64,000 nucleotides of DNA from Pseudomonas triclosanedens (GCF_026686735.1 NZ_CP113432.1:558001-622000), one strand, 5' to 3'; shown: positions 35,028 through 44,624, counted from the stretch's first letter. A program made the numbers and translations. The notes: generated by a model from the letters alone, not told the origin.

Positions 35028-35738
35028 CTAGAGCTCGACTTCCCCGCCCGCCAGCGCGCACAGTTCGGTGAAGTCGAGAATCTCCGTCTCCCGTCCATCC
35101 ACTCGCAGCAGGCCGTGCTTCTGCAGACGGGTGAAGCTGCGCGAGACGGTTTCCACCGCCAGGCCCAGGTAGTCGCCGATTTCGTTGCGCGACATGCTCA
35201 GGCGAAAGCGCGTCGCGGAGAAGCCGCGCTCGCGGAAGTGTGCGGAGATGTTCAGCAGGAAGGCAGCGATGCGCGAGTCCGAGTTCAGGCGCGAGAGCAG
35301 CAGCTTCATCTGCTGATCCTCACGGATCTTGCGGCTCATCATCAGCATGATCTGGTGCGACAGGCCGGGAATCTGGATCGAAAGTTCTTCCAGCTGATTG
35401 AAGGGGATCTCGCTGCACAGCGTGCTTTCCAGTGCCTGGGCCGAGACCGGGTAGTTGCCTTCGCCCATGCCGGAGAAGCCGAAGATTTCGGTTGCGAAGT
35501 AGAAGCCGGTGATCTTTTCGAGCCCCTGTTCGTTGGTGGTGAAGGTCTTGATCGAACCGGAGCGGACCAGAAAGACACTCTGGAACGGGTCGCCCTGGCG
35601 GAACACGAAGTCACCCTTGTGCAGCAGGTGGCCCGGCCGGATGATCGCCTCCAGCTCCTCGACCTTCTCGTCGCTCAGCGTTGGTGGCGCCAGCCGGCAG
35701 TTCTTGCAGTACGGTTGCGGTTTGATCATCTGATTCAT
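35028..35738 (-). CDS. FNR/Anr-type regulator lacking one [4Fe-4S] cysteine
   Basis: Crp-Fnr protein of 236 residues from ATG 35738. Cyclic-nucleotide-like domain about 25-145 (FVFRQGDPFQSVFLVRSGSIKTFTT), dimer helix, and C-terminal HTH SRNEIGDYLGLAVETVSRSF carrying the E-SR residues that read TTGAT-N4-ATCAA. Anr binds its oxygen-sensing cluster with CKDCSLAPLC and a later Cys. Here the motif reads YCKNCRLAPPTLS: the third cysteine is Thr, while the later one (STLCSEIPF) is kept. The protein may hold an altered cluster or sense differently. Upstream ATGs to 35804 add residues without a ribosome site. It is not Dnr, whose N-terminus is unrelated. Confidence 0.8.
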   Translation of the reverse strand: MNQMIKPQPYCKNCRLAPPTLSDEKVEELEAIIRPGHLLHKGDFVFRQGDPFQSVFLVRSGSIKTFTTNEQGLEKITGFYFATEIFGFSGMGEGNYPVSAQALESTLCSEIPFNQLEELSIQIPGLSHQIMLMMSRKIREDQQMKLLLSRLNSDSRIAAFLLNISAHFRERGFSATRFRLSMSRNEIGDYLGLAVETVSRSFTRLQKHGLLRVDGRETEILDFTELCALAGGEVEL

Positions 35739-35973
35739 CCATATCCCCATGCGCCGGCAAATCGTGCGCGCTGCAAAGCGGATCATCGGGCGCATGGCCC
35801 CCATGAAACCATAGCAACTGGCAGCGATATGTCACTGCGCCGAATGCGGCGCCGGCTCATGGCGGATGCAAATTTCATCCTTCCTTGACCCTTTCTTCAC
35901 CGCTTGCGCCGCAATCTGCGCCGCGCGTTCCGGGGGAGCCGGTGCGCATCAGTCACGCACCGGAGAATGCAAC

Positions 35974-36732
35974 GTGAATAAGCTTCCACAGATCACCCTG
36001 GCCTTCTGGGTGATGAAAATCTGCGCTACCACCCTGGGGGAAACCGCTGGCGACCTGTTGTCGATGACTCTCGACGTGGGTTATGCGGTCAGCTCGATGA
36101 TCCTCATCTCCCTGTTCCTCGTAACGCTGCTCGGCCAGCTCGCCAGCAAGCGATACAACCCCTGGCTGTATTGGCTGGTGATTCTGTCCACCAGTACCGC
36201 CGGCACCACCATGTCGGACTTCATGGATCGTACCCTCGGCCTGGGCTACGCCACCGGTTCGGCGATACTGGTGAGCATTCTGATCGCGATCTTCGCGTTG
36301 TGGCGCTTGAGTGGCACCTCGCTGTCGGTAGACCGCATCCGCAGCTTTAAGGGCGAGATGTTCTACTGGATGGCGATTCTCTTCTCCAACACCCTCGGCA
36401 CCGCGCTGGGCGATTTCCTTGCCGATGACTCCGGCCTGGGCTTCGCCGGTGGCGCGTTGCTGATTGGCAGCCTGATCGCTGTGGTCGTCCTGCTGCACTA
36501 CTTCACCCGTCTCTCGTCGGTGCTGCTGTTCTGGATCGCCTTCGTTCTTACTCGCCCGTTCGGTGCGACCCTGGGCGACGTACTGACCAAGTCCCATGAG
36601 AAGGGCGGTCTGGACTTCGGAACCATCGGCTCCTCGGCGATCCTGGCCGGCATCCTGCTGGTACTGGTGGTGGCCGTCAGCGTGCGGCAGAAGCGCAAGT
36701 CCGGAACCGGAGCGGCGGTACTTTCGTCCTGA
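35974..36732 (+). CDS. DUF347 (COG4705) membrane protein
   Basis: Protein of 252 residues starting at GTG 35974 after GGAGA. About eight transmembrane helices in four repeated units, each with a GD/SD-containing re-entrant motif: GETAGDLLSMTLDVGYA, GTTMSDFMDRTLGLGYA, GTALGDFLADDSGLGFA and GATLGDVLTKSHEKGGL. The internal four-fold repeat with acidic residues in the membrane suggests a cation carrier, but the family has no assigned substrate that I can state. A perfect 10-bp hairpin follows the stop. Not obviously part of the downstream polyamine set. Confidence 0.82.
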   Translation: MNKLPQITLAFWVMKICATTLGETAGDLLSMTLDVGYAVSSMILISLFLVTLLGQLASKRYNPWLYWLVILSTSTAGTTMSDFMDRTLGLGYATGSAILVSILIAIFALWRLSGTSLSVDRIRSFKGEMFYWMAILFSNTLGTALGDFLADDSGLGFAGGALLIGSLIAVVVLLHYFTRLSSVLLFWIAFVLTRPFGATLGDVLTKSHEKGGLDFGTIGSSAILAGILLVLVVAVSVRQKRKSGTGAAVLSS

Positions 36733-36742
36733 CCGATGACGT

Positions 36743-36765
36743 CGCATCCTGTCGAACAGGATGCG
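36743..36765. terminator. Hairpin after the DUF347 gene
   Basis: CGCATCCTGT-cga-ACAGGATGCG, a perfect 10-bp stem with a 3-base loop, 11 bases after the stop. No T-run follows, so termination is only likely, not clear. Confidence 0.45.
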
Positions 36766-36778
36766 GCGGGCTAGCCTT

Positions 36779-36828
36779 GTGAAATTTGTTCTGATATTTT
36801 TCATGAAAAATAATCAGAACAATTTCAC
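36779..36828. promoter_or_regulatory. 50-bp near-perfect palindrome before the polyamine oxidase gene
   Basis: Nested arms: GTGAAATTT/AATTTCAC (outer), GTTCTGAT/ATCAGAAC (36788-36795 and 36813-36820), core ATTTTTCATGAAAAAT (36796-36811). Only one extra base in each arm breaks the symmetry. It ends nine bases before the ATG of the oxidase, so it overlaps the leader and probably the promoter. Likely operator for the PuuR/PauR-type regulator at 38286. Confidence 0.8.
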
Positions 36829-36837
36829 GAGGTGGCT

Positions 36838-38127
36838 ATGTTCCTGCGTTCGACCGAGCCAGTCGGCACCTACTACGCTGGCGCCAACCCTGAGCTGATC
36901 CAGCCGCGCGACGCCCTGCGCGAACCGCTGGAGTGCGAGGTCCTGGTGATCGGCGCCGGTTTCAGCGGCCTGCACACGGCGCTGCAACTGGCCGAGAGCG
37001 GGCGCCAGGTCTGCATGATCGAAGCCAGCCGGATTGCCTGGGCCGCTTCCGGGCGCAATGGCGGGCAGGCCCTGCCGGGCTGGTCCAGCGACCTGGAGCC
37101 GATCGAGGACGACCTGGGCCATGAAGGCGCGCTGCGTCTCTGGCAGGGGATGCTCTGGGCCGCCGCCGAACTGCGCGACCTCCCGCAACGCCACGGCTTC
37201 GATTGCGACTACCGCGCCGGCCACCTCTGGACCGCCGTGCTGCCGCGCCGGGTCGGCATGCTTTACGACTGGCAGGCCGAGGCCAATCGGCGCTGGGGCT
37301 ACGAAGGGCTGCGTTTCGTTCCCCGCGAGGAACTGCCGGAGTGGATCGCCAGCGAGCGCTACCAGGCTGGTCTGTACGACCCCAACTCCGCACATCTCAA
37401 CCCGCTCAAGCTCGCCTACGGGCTCGCTGGCGCCATCGAACGCGCGGGCGGTCGCATCTTCGAGCAGACGCGTGCGCTGAGCTTCCGTGAGAGCGGCAGC
37501 GGTTACGAGGTCGCCACCGAGCATGGCAGCGTGCGTTGCGCCTCGCTGGTGCTGGCCTGCAACGCCTATATCGACGGGCTGGACCGCGATGTCTCCGAGC
37601 GCATCCTGCCGGTGGGCACCTACCAGGTCGCCACCGTGTCCCTGGGCGAGGAACTCGCCCGTTCGCTGCTGCCGAAGAACTGCTGCGTCACCGACAACCA
37701 GTTCGTCCTCGACTACTTCCGCCTGACTCCTGACCACCGCCTGCTGTTCGGCGGTGGCTGTACGTACCTGGGCGGCATGCCCAGCGACATCCGCGCCGCT
37801 ACGCGCCCCTATGTCGAACGGGTGTTCCCGCAGCTCAAGGGGGTGGAATTCGAATATGCCTGGGGCGGCCATATCGATTGCAGCATGCGCCGCACCCCGG
37901 ACATCGGCCGGCGGGGCGATCTGTACTGGCTGCAGGGATATTCCGGCCACGGAGTGCTGCCGAGCCTGGCCGCCGCTCACGCGGTGAGCGAGGCGATGCA
38001 GGGGCGCAGCGAGGAGCTTGATCTTTATCAACAGATCCGCAATCCCGGGTTCCCTGGTGGCCAGCGCTTCGCCGCGCCGCTGGAAGCCGTTGGCAAGGCC
38101 TGGTATCGAATGCGGGACTTCTTCTGA
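36838..38127 (+). CDS. pauB: Gamma-glutamylpolyamine oxidase (PuuB/PauB-type FAD oxidoreductase)
   Basis: FAD enzyme of 429 residues of the glycine/D-amino-acid oxidase family. The dinucleotide-binding motif is VLVIGAGFSGLHTALQLAESG (about residues 34-54), followed by WAASGRNGGQALPGWS, the FAD-contacting loop. C-terminal LQGYSGHGVLPSLAAAHAVSEA closes the FAD site. It should oxidise gamma-glutamyl-putrescine or related polyamines to the aldehyde. ATG 36838 follows ACGAGG; the GTG two codons earlier is the alternative. Position and regulator match PA0534/PA0535. Cotranscription with downstream genes is possible; a 158-bp gap separates them. Confidence 0.82.
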   Translation: MFLRSTEPVGTYYAGANPELIQPRDALREPLECEVLVIGAGFSGLHTALQLAESGRQVCMIEASRIAWAASGRNGGQALPGWSSDLEPIEDDLGHEGALRLWQGMLWAAAELRDLPQRHGFDCDYRAGHLWTAVLPRRVGMLYDWQAEANRRWGYEGLRFVPREELPEWIASERYQAGLYDPNSAHLNPLKLAYGLAGAIERAGGRIFEQTRALSFRESGSGYEVATEHGSVRCASLVLACNAYIDGLDRDVSERILPVGTYQVATVSLGEELARSLLPKNCCVTDNQFVLDYFRLTPDHRLLFGGGCTYLGGMPSDIRAATRPYVERVFPQLKGVEFEYAWGGHIDCSMRRTPDIGRRGDLYWLQGYSGHGVLPSLAAAHAVSEAMQGRSEELDLYQQIRNPGFPGGQRFAAPLEAVGKAWYRMRDFF

Positions 38128-38285
38128 GATTCGGTCAATGTCTGTGTGCGCTCGCTCATACTGCGTCGGGAACCTCCGCAAGTGGCTCGCCTGCCCAAGG
38201 GTCAGCTACGCGTTTGCGGATACTTTCGCCTTGTATGAGCTGCGCTCTACGAGACCCTGAACCGACTCAAGCACCGGACTTCGCC

Positions 38286-38837
38286 ATGACCCAGACGGCC
38301 GCAAACGAACACCTCGCCACGTTGATCCGTGACCTGCGCAAGCACAAGAACCTCACCTTGGGCGCTCTCGCCGAGCAGATCGGCCGCTCGGTGGGTTTCC
38401 TGTCGCAGGTCGAGCGCGGCCTGTCGCAGCCTACCGTCGCCGATCTCACCGCCATCAGCGAAGCGCTGGGCGTACCTACCACCTATTTCTATTCAGGCGA
38501 AACCCGGCGTGAACTCGACTGGGTGACCCGCCCGGCCGACCGGCGCACGTTGTACTACGCCGGCGGCGTCACCGACATCCTCGCCTCGCCGAACATGTCC
38601 GGCGGCTTCTCCATGCTCGACAGCATCCTCGCTCCCGGCGCCACCAGTGGCGAAGGCCACCTGGATGACAGCTCGGAGCAGGGCGGCTTCGTGCTCGAAG
38701 GCGAGCTCACCATCTGGTACCAGGAGCAGACCGTCACGCTCCGGGCCAATGACAGTTTCCAGCTGCCGCCGCACAGCCAGTTCCGTTACGGCAACCTCAC
38801 CGACCAACCGACAAGGGTGCTGTGGATCTTCACGTGA
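38286..38837 (+). CDS. PuuR/PauR-type regulator (HTH plus cupin)
   Basis: Regulator of 183 residues. The N-terminal HTH_3 domain (about 12-66) has LRKHKNLTLGALAEQIGRSVGFLSQVERGLSQPTVADL in two helices. The C-terminal cupin_2 domain (about 105-180) has SSEQGGFVLEGELTIWY and FQLPPHSQFRYGN. This is the architecture of PuuR in E. coli and PauR in P. aeruginosa, which repress gamma-glutamylpolyamine genes. It lies between the oxidase and the synthetase. ATG 38286 has no strong ribosome site, so expression may be low. A 12-bp hairpin follows its stop. Confidence 0.83.
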   Translation: MTQTAANEHLATLIRDLRKHKNLTLGALAEQIGRSVGFLSQVERGLSQPTVADLTAISEALGVPTTYFYSGETRRELDWVTRPADRRTLYYAGGVTDILASPNMSGGFSMLDSILAPGATSGEGHLDDSSEQGGFVLEGELTIWYQEQTVTLRANDSFQLPPHSQFRYGNLTDQPTRVLWIFT

Positions 38838-38873
38838 TTTCCCAAGCCAGCCCGCGAGGGGTGGCTTGGGAAA
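38838..38873 (+). terminator. Hairpin between the regulator and synthetase genes
   Basis: TTTCCCAAGCCA/TGGCTTGGGAAA, a perfect 12-bp stem overlapping the regulator's stop region, 12-base loop. It lacks a following T-run and lies 40 bp before the synthetase, so partial termination or attenuation is as likely as full termination. Confidence 0.5.
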
Positions 38874-38912
38874 ACGATCCGGCCGCCCCCGCACAAAGGC
38901 CCTAGAGAAATC

Positions 38913-40262
38913 ATGAACCGCCCGATGTATCCCGACCTGCTCAGCGAAGTCCGCGCCTTCCGTCAGCAATACCCGGACATCCGTTACGTCGATCTGATCT
39001 GCCTGGACATTCCCGGCCACTTCTACGGCAAGCGCTATCCCGTGGACATGCTGGAAAAGGTCGCCGCGGGCAGCCCGCTGAAACTACCGCAGAACTGTGT
39101 GCTGCTCGGCGTGCAGGGAGGCCTGCATCCTATCGGCGACTACTGCTTCAACGACGGCGACCCGGATGCGCCGCGCCGTCTGATCCCCGGCTCGCTCAAG
39201 CCGGTGCGCTGGGAGAACCAGCCGCTGGGCCAGATGCTGATCAGCTCGGATGGCACCGAGGCGCCCATCGAGTTCGAGCCCCGCGAAGTACTCGCTCGCG
39301 TCATGCAGCGTCTGGAGTCCAAGGGCATTCGCCCTGTGGTGGCTTTCGAACTGGAGTTCTACCTGTTCGACAAGAAGCTCGCCGGCGGCCTGCCGCAGTA
39401 CCCGCGCGACCCGCTGTGCGATGATGAGGACGACCAGCCGAACATGCACATCGAGCGCCTGTCGCGCTTCTCCGACGTGCTCCACGAGATTGTCGAAGCC
39501 TCCCGCGAGCAAGGCGTGGACGCCAATGTCATCACCGCGGAAATCGGCCCCGGCCAGTTCGAGATCAACTTCGCCCACTGCGACGACGGCCTGCATGCCG
39601 CCGATCAGGCCGCGTTGTTCACTCGCGCCACTCGTGGTGTGGCGCTCAAGCATGGCTATCGGGCCAGCTTCATGAGCAAGCCCTACCTGCATGCGCCAGG
39701 CAGCGGCATGCACGTCCATGTCAGCCTGTACGACCGCGATGGCAACAACCTGCTCGATCGCGATAACCAGCAGGCCCTGCGTCACGCCGTGGCCGGCTGT
39801 CTTGAGCTGCTGCCGCACTGCATGCCGATCTTCGCCGCCAACCACAACGCGTACCGTCGCTATGGCTCGCGGGTGAACGCAGCGAGCAAGGCCAGTTGGG
39901 GCTTCGAGGATCGCGATGCGTGCATCCGTATCCCTGAGTCCGATGGCAAGAACTTGCGCATCGAGCACCGTCTCGCCGGCGCCGACGCCAACCCCTATCT
40001 GGTCCTGGCGGCCATCCTCACCGGCATGGAGCATGGCCTGGAGGCGAAGCGCGAGCCCATCGCGCCGCTCAACGAGGACCGTGCCAGCGGTATCGATTTC
40101 CCCCGCGACATGCTCGGTGCCGTTGCCGAGATGGAGGACCATCCGGTGGTGAAGGATGGCCTGGGCAGCGAGTTCGTCTTCGTCTACTGCGAGAACAAGC
40201 GCCATGACCATCTGGACTTCATGAACGAAGTCAGCGCGCGGGAATACCGCTGGTTCCTTTGA
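38913..40262 (+). CDS. pauA: Gamma-glutamylpolyamine synthetase (glutamine-synthetase family)
   Basis: Protein of 449 residues with glutamine-synthetase fold: beta-grasp N-domain (about 1-110) and catalytic domain with VVAFELEFYLF (metal Glu), ITAEIGPGQFEINF, the HVHVSL phosphate/metal site in PGSGMHVHVSL, NAYRRYGSRVNAASKASWGFEDRDACIRIPE and RIEHRLAGADANPYL. These are features of PuuA/PauA enzymes, which ligate glutamate to putrescine, spermidine or a related amine. No adenylylation-site tyrosine motif of GlnA was recognised. It follows the regulator by 75 bp. Which PauA paralogue it equals cannot be assigned. Confidence 0.8.
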   Translation: MNRPMYPDLLSEVRAFRQQYPDIRYVDLICLDIPGHFYGKRYPVDMLEKVAAGSPLKLPQNCVLLGVQGGLHPIGDYCFNDGDPDAPRRLIPGSLKPVRWENQPLGQMLISSDGTEAPIEFEPREVLARVMQRLESKGIRPVVAFELEFYLFDKKLAGGLPQYPRDPLCDDEDDQPNMHIERLSRFSDVLHEIVEASREQGVDANVITAEIGPGQFEINFAHCDDGLHAADQAALFTRATRGVALKHGYRASFMSKPYLHAPGSGMHVHVSLYDRDGNNLLDRDNQQALRHAVAGCLELLPHCMPIFAANHNAYRRYGSRVNAASKASWGFEDRDACIRIPESDGKNLRIEHRLAGADANPYLVLAAILTGMEHGLEAKREPIAPLNEDRASGIDFPRDMLGAVAEMEDHPVVKDGLGSEFVFVYCENKRHDHLDFMNEVSAREYRWFL

Positions 40263-40420
40263 GGCCGACCGGGTGGTGCGGGTCGGCTCGCGAACGGTCC
40301 CCACTGTGGGATTCGCTCGGGGCCGGCTCGCTCCTGCGAAGAGTCTGCCGGCGACATGCCGTCGAGCGGTTTGCGCTCCATCCGTGGGCGACTGTTCGGA
40401 TGTCGGAACCGAAGCAAGCC

Positions 40421-40452
40421 GCAGGATAGGTATCGAAGCGCACCCATCCTGC
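40421..40452. repeat. REP-like inverted repeat GCAGGATAGGT/ACCCATCCTGC
   Basis: Arms at 40421-40431 and 40442-40452, one mismatch. Related elements are at 34947 and 58320. The gap 40263-40560 otherwise holds REP-type fragments such as CTCGCTCCTGCG (40327-40338) and no gene. Confidence 0.6.
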
Positions 40453-40560
40453 GATCCCGCCGAAACAGTCGCTCCCGCGCTGGCGGGGCAGATTCTCTGA
40501 ACCTGGCCTTCGCGCCAGTGGTCCATCCATGCACAAGGCAATCTCTCAAGGAGCCACCGC

Positions 40561-40719
40561 ATGGACCTCATCCGCATCCTCATCGCCATCCTTCTTCCGC
40601 CGCTGGGAGTGTTCCTCCAGGTTGGCTTCGGCGGCGCGTTCTGGCTCAACATCCTGTTAACCCTGCTGGGCTATATCCCCGGCATCGTCCACGCGGTGTA
40701 CATCATCGCCAAGCGTTAG
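40561..40719 (+). CDS. YqaE/Pmp3-family small membrane peptide
   Basis: Peptide of 52 residues, start ATG after AAGGAG with ideal spacing. It has two hydrophobic helices: [19 protein letters not shown] (with the family's PPLGVF turn) and [19 protein letters not shown], ending YIIAKR. The family (UPF0057, Pmp3 in yeast) affects membrane potential and stress tolerance; the bacterial role is uncertain. Its last four bases overlap the stop region of the convergent chemoreceptor gene. Confidence 0.9.
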   Translation: MDLIRILIAILLPPLGVFLQVGFGGAFWLNILLTLLGYIPGIVHAVYIIAKR

Positions 40720-42284
40720 AGAGTGCGGCTGCCCTCCCAGAAGTGCTCAGCCAGCAGGCGCAGTTCGGCGGCCAGCTCCGCCATGCGTGCTGCGCTGCGC
40801 TGGCAGGTGTCGGCGTTCTCCGCATTGCTGTCGGCGGAGCCGCGAATGGCCTGCAGGCTGCGCTGAACTTCCTCGCTGGCTACACCCTGCTGCTCGATGG
40901 CAGTGGCGATTTCCAGGCTCATGCGTTGGATCGACGACATCTGTTCGCTGATGCGCTCCAGTGTCCCGGCGGCGTGGCCAGCCTGATCCAGGCTGGCCAG
41001 CGCCTGCTCGCAGCAGAGCCAGAGGGCTCGCACGGAGTCCTCGGCGCCCCGTTGCAGGTTGCCGATCAGCCCCTGGATATCCCGGGCCGAGTCTTCGGTT
41101 CGCGACGCGAGGGCACGTACCTCGTCGGCAACCACGGCGAAGCCGCGTCCACTCTCGCCAGCACGGGCGGCTTCGATAGCCGCGTTGAGCGCCAGCAGGT
41201 TGGTCTGCCCGGCGACGTCGCGAATCACCTCCAGCATTCGTGAGATCGCCTCGCTGTGCTCCTGCTGCTGTTCCACGGCGGCACAGGCCTGGCGGACGCC
41301 GGACTCCAGCTTGGCGAGCTGGCCACGGGTGTTGCGCACATCATCGTGGCCGGACTGCGTGATGCGGTCGCTGCACTGTGCGGCTACCGCACTGTGCTGT
41401 GCGTGACGCGCCACTTCCTGGACGCTCTGCGCCAGTTCGTGCATGGCATTGGCCACCTGCTCGGTTTCGCGTTGCTGCAACTGCGTGGCGGCGCTACCAC
41501 CGGCCATCGCGTCCGCCAGCGCGGAGGAGTGTTCGGCCAGTTGTTGCGAGGCGTCGGCCATGCGCCCGACCACCGCGGCGGTTTCCGCCTCCAGCATGCG
41601 CAGGGCGAAGTCCACTTCGCCGAACTCATCGTCGCGCCCCGAGTACAGACGCTGGCTCAGTGGGTTGTCGGCGATACGCCTGGCTCGCGCCAGCAATGCT
41701 CCGAATGGTCGCAGACGCAGTGTCAGCCAACCTCCGGCCAGGCCCAGCGAGAGCAGGAAGCCGAATAGAGCCAGGCCCGGCGCTGCAAACGCCAGCGAGG
41801 CGCCGACACCCTGTGCCACCCCCATGCCGATCAGCAGTCGTGCCTGCAATGGCAGGCGCGGCCGAGCCAGCCGCGCACCTTCGCGCAGGTGCGCATACAG
41901 TTCTTCGGCAGCTTGTATCTGCGCGGCGCTGGCGCGTGTGCGCACCGATTGATATTCCACCACCTTGCCATTACGCCGTATCGGTGTGACGAAGGCGCTG
42001 ACCCAGTAGTGATCGCCGTTCTTGCAGCGGTTCTTAACCAGGCCCATCCAACTTCGCCCGGCCTGTAGCGTGCGCCACAGATGGGCGAAGGCGAGCGACG
42101 GCATGTCCGGGTGGCGCACCCGGTTATGGTTGAAGCCCAGCAGTTCGTCGGCGTTGAAGCCGCTGATGGCAAGGAAGTCCGGGTTGACGTGGCTGACCGC
42201 GCCCTTGAGGTCGGTAGTAGAGAGAATGTTGGCGTTGTCGGGCACCTCCACCTGGCGCCCGGTGACCGGAAGGTTGAGTTTCAT
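40716..42284 (-). CDS. PAS-domain methyl-accepting chemotaxis protein, Aer-like
   Basis: Chemoreceptor of 522 residues. The N-terminal cytosolic PAS domain (about 18-120) has [18 protein letters not shown] and [11 protein letters not shown], as in Aer, which senses redox through FAD. A hydrophobic region at about 150-190 makes a membrane hairpin. The signalling domain's conserved tip is at about 352-394 ([20 protein letters not shown] and [15 protein letters not shown]). There is no periplasmic domain. Its ATG overlaps the TGA of the globin-coupled GGDEF-EAL gene by four bases, so the two are translationally coupled. This links energy taxis to c-di-GMP control. Confidence 0.9.
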   Translation of the reverse strand: MKLNLPVTGRQVEVPDNANILSTTDLKGAVSHVNPDFLAISGFNADELLGFNHNRVRHPDMPSLAFAHLWRTLQAGRSWMGLVKNRCKNGDHYWVSAFVTPIRRNGKVVEYQSVRTRASAAQIQAAEELYAHLREGARLARPRLPLQARLLIGMGVAQGVGASLAFAAPGLALFGFLLSLGLAGGWLTLRLRPFGALLARARRIADNPLSQRLYSGRDDEFGEVDFALRMLEAETAAVVGRMADASQQLAEHSSALADAMAGGSAATQLQQRETEQVANAMHELAQSVQEVARHAQHSAVAAQCSDRITQSGHDDVRNTRGQLAKLESGVRQACAAVEQQQEHSEAISRMLEVIRDVAGQTNLLALNAAIEAARAGESGRGFAVVADEVRALASRTEDSARDIQGLIGNLQRGAEDSVRALWLCCEQALASLDQAGHAAGTLERISEQMSSIQRMSLEIATAIEQQGVASEEVQRSLQAIRGSADSNAENADTCQRSAARMAELAAELRLLAEHFWEGSRTL

Positions 42285-44461
42285 CGCAGATGCTCCCGGT
42301 TGTTGCCGAACAGTTGCTCCGGCGGCTGCGGCCGACTGAACAGGAAACCTTGGGCGTAGCGGCAGCCTTCCTGGTGCAGGAAGTCCAGGTGCTCCTGGCG
42401 TTCGACTCCCTCGGCCACCACTTCCAGCCCCAGGCTATGGCCAAGGCCGATGATCGCCCGGCAGATCGCGCTGAGTTCCGGGTCGTCCGGTACGCGAGTG
42501 ATGAAGCTGCGGTCCACCTTGAGGATGTGCAGCGGATAGCGCTTGAGATAGCCCAGCGACGAATAACCGGTGCCGAAGTCGTCCAGCGCCAGGCGCACGC
42601 CCTGGGCGGCCAGCTCGCGCAGGCAGGCGAGCGTCTCGGCGCCGTCCTGCATCAACAGGCTCTCGGTGATTTCCAGGACCAGGCTGCATGGCGACAGGCC
42701 GCTCTCCGCGAGAATCTGCCGGATGCGCCCGGCGAAGCCCGGTTGTTGCAGTTGTCGACTCGAGAGGTTGACCGAGCAGTACAAGTCGCTGCGGCCCTCC
42801 CGTTGCCACAGGGCTGTCTGCCGGCACGCCTGGCGCAGGACCCAATCTCCAACCCGGACGATCTCGCCGGATTCTTCCAGCGCCGGTATGAATTGCAGCG
42901 GCGAGACCGTTTCGCCGTTGCGGCTCCAGCGCAGCAGCACCTCTACTGCTACCCAGCGCGGACCGGCGACATCCAGCCGCACGATGGGTTGGTAGTGCAG
43001 ACTGAACTCCTCGCGCGGCAGTGCCTGGGCCAGCGCGCTTTCCAGATCCAGGCGCCGCTGTGCCTCCGCCTGCAGTTCCAGGCTGAAGCGCGCGTATTGC
43101 GCCTTGCCCGCCTCCTTGGCGCGGTACAGTGCCAGGTCGGCGGCTTGTAGTGTGTCGATCGCCTGACCGTCGGCGATCAGGCCGGTGATGCCGATGCTGG
43201 CGCTGACCACCAGTGTGCGACCATCCACGTGCAGCGGCAGATGCAGGTAGTCGAGCATGCGCTGGGCGACCTGTTCGGCGTCGTTCAGGTTGGCCAGGTC
43301 ATCGAGCAGCACCACGAATTCATCGCCACCGAAACGCGCCAGGTGGTCGCCGGGGCGCAGGCAGCGCAACAGCCGTTGAGCTACCTCCACCAGCACTCGG
43401 TCACCCACTGCGTGGCCCAGGCTGTCGTTGATCAGCTTGAAACGGTCAAGGTCGATGAACAGCAGGCCGGATTCGCGTGCACCTGGGCGGCGCTGGCGCA
43501 TCAGGGCCTGCTGCAGCAACTCGTCGAGGCGCAGGCGGTTGGCCAGGCCGGTCAGCGGGTCGTGTCGCGCGGCGTGGTTGAGTTGATGTTCGCTGGCCTT
43601 GCGCTGGCTGATGTCGGTTTGCGAGCCGGCCATGCGGCCGTCGGTTATCACCCCGCGCGCCTGTACCCAGAGATAGCCGCCGTCACGCTGGCGGATGCGG
43701 TATTCATGATTGAGCAGTGCACTGCTGCCGCGCAGGTGGGCGTCGATGGCCTGGCGCAGACTGGGCAGGTCGTCCGGGTGCACACGGGCGAACCAACTGG
43801 TGCTGCTCTCGCCGAGGTTGTCGCGGGAGAGACCAAGCATCCGCGCCCAGCGCTCGGAGACATAGAGACGGTCGTTGCCCAGGTCCCAGTCCCATATGCC
43901 GTCGTTGGCACCGCGCAGGGCGCGGGCGAAGCGTGCCTCGCTATCCTCCAGCGCCTGGCGCTGCGCCGCCCCGTAGGTGTCGATGGCCAGCGACATGTCG
44001 AAGAACACACGCTTGAGCAGGCTGGCAAAGGTGGGTGCCTCTGGGGCATCGCCCAGCAGTTCGCTGAACATGTGGTCCAGATACTGCCGATAGGCGCCAA
44101 GATACCACTTCAACTCCACTCCGACCTGCTGGTGCACCAGCCCGATCCGCAGGCGGTCACGCACATAGTCGGCGCTCTGCGGGGCATCCCAGAGTTGACG
44201 GTAGTAGTCGAGCTGGCTGTGCTTGAGTCGCTCCAGTGTCGCCGGGTTGGCGAGGATCGCCGCCAGTGGCGGGAAATGGCGCAAGTGATCGTAGAGTTTC
44301 TCGATGAACTGCCGGTGGCTGTTCTCGAGTTCGGCGGCGCGTCCGTTCAACTGACGGAGATCGTCTTCGCCCCAGTGCAGATATTCCAGGCGTTGCGTGA
44401 TCTCCGTCATCGACAGGCCGATGCGCTCGAGCACGCTCTCGAGCTTCGGTCCCAGGCCCAT
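42281..44461 (-). CDS. Globin-coupled-sensor PAS-GGDEF-EAL protein
   Basis: Protein of 726 residues starting [20 protein letters not shown] 44461 after AAGGAG. Domains: haem globin sensor 1-160 with proximal His110 ([19 protein letters not shown]) and a possible distal Tyr57; PAS about 170-285; GGDEF about 300-455 with intact FGGDEF (377-382) and inhibitory RPGD (369-372); EAL about 475-720 with EVL at 507-509 in place of [12 protein letters not shown] and VVAEGVE. Oxygen or NO at the haem should set c-di-GMP synthesis or breakdown. The EVL form is often active. Upstream frame to 44758 runs through a different gene's antisense and is rejected. Confidence 0.92.
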   Translation of the reverse strand: MGLGPKLESVLERIGLSMTEITQRLEYLHWGEDDLRQLNGRAAELENSHRQFIEKLYDHLRHFPPLAAILANPATLERLKHSQLDYYRQLWDAPQSADYVRDRLRIGLVHQQVGVELKWYLGAYRQYLDHMFSELLGDAPEAPTFASLLKRVFFDMSLAIDTYGAAQRQALEDSEARFARALRGANDGIWDWDLGNDRLYVSERWARMLGLSRDNLGESSTSWFARVHPDDLPSLRQAIDAHLRGSSALLNHEYRIRQRDGGYLWVQARGVITDGRMAGSQTDISQRKASEHQLNHAARHDPLTGLANRLRLDELLQQALMRQRRPGARESGLLFIDLDRFKLINDSLGHAVGDRVLVEVAQRLLRCLRPGDHLARFGGDEFVVLLDDLANLNDAEQVAQRMLDYLHLPLHVDGRTLVVSASIGITGLIADGQAIDTLQAADLALYRAKEAGKAQYARFSLELQAEAQRRLDLESALAQALPREEFSLHYQPIVRLDVAGPRWVAVEVLLRWSRNGETVSPLQFIPALEESGEIVRVGDWVLRQACRQTALWQREGRSDLYCSVNLSSRQLQQPGFAGRIRQILAESGLSPCSLVLEITESLLMQDGAETLACLRELAAQGVRLALDDFGTGYSSLGYLKRYPLHILKVDRSFITRVPDDPELSAICRAIIGLGHSLGLEVVAEGVERQEHLDFLHQEGCRYAQGFLFSRPQPPEQLFGNNREHLR

Positions 44462-44505
44462 GCTTTGCTCCTTGCGGGTTGGCTGGTTTTTGTTCGGGCA
44501 TGAAA

Positions 44506-44553
44506 AAAGCGCCGGTTCGTCAGCCGAATGAACGGCGACAAACACGGCGCTTT
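44506..44553 (-). terminator. Extended terminator between the 44625 gene and the globin-coupled gene
   Basis: AAAGCGCCG/CGGCGCTTT arms (44506-44514 and 44545-44553) with further internal pairing. On the minus strand a run of six T follows. It lies after the stop of the small gene at 44625. Confidence 0.75.
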
Positions 44554-44624
44554 GTCTTGCAGGCCCTTGGCATCCTGCCCGGCAAAGCCAGCTTCCGCAG
44601 CAGCGGAACGCGGGTCGTGGCTTT

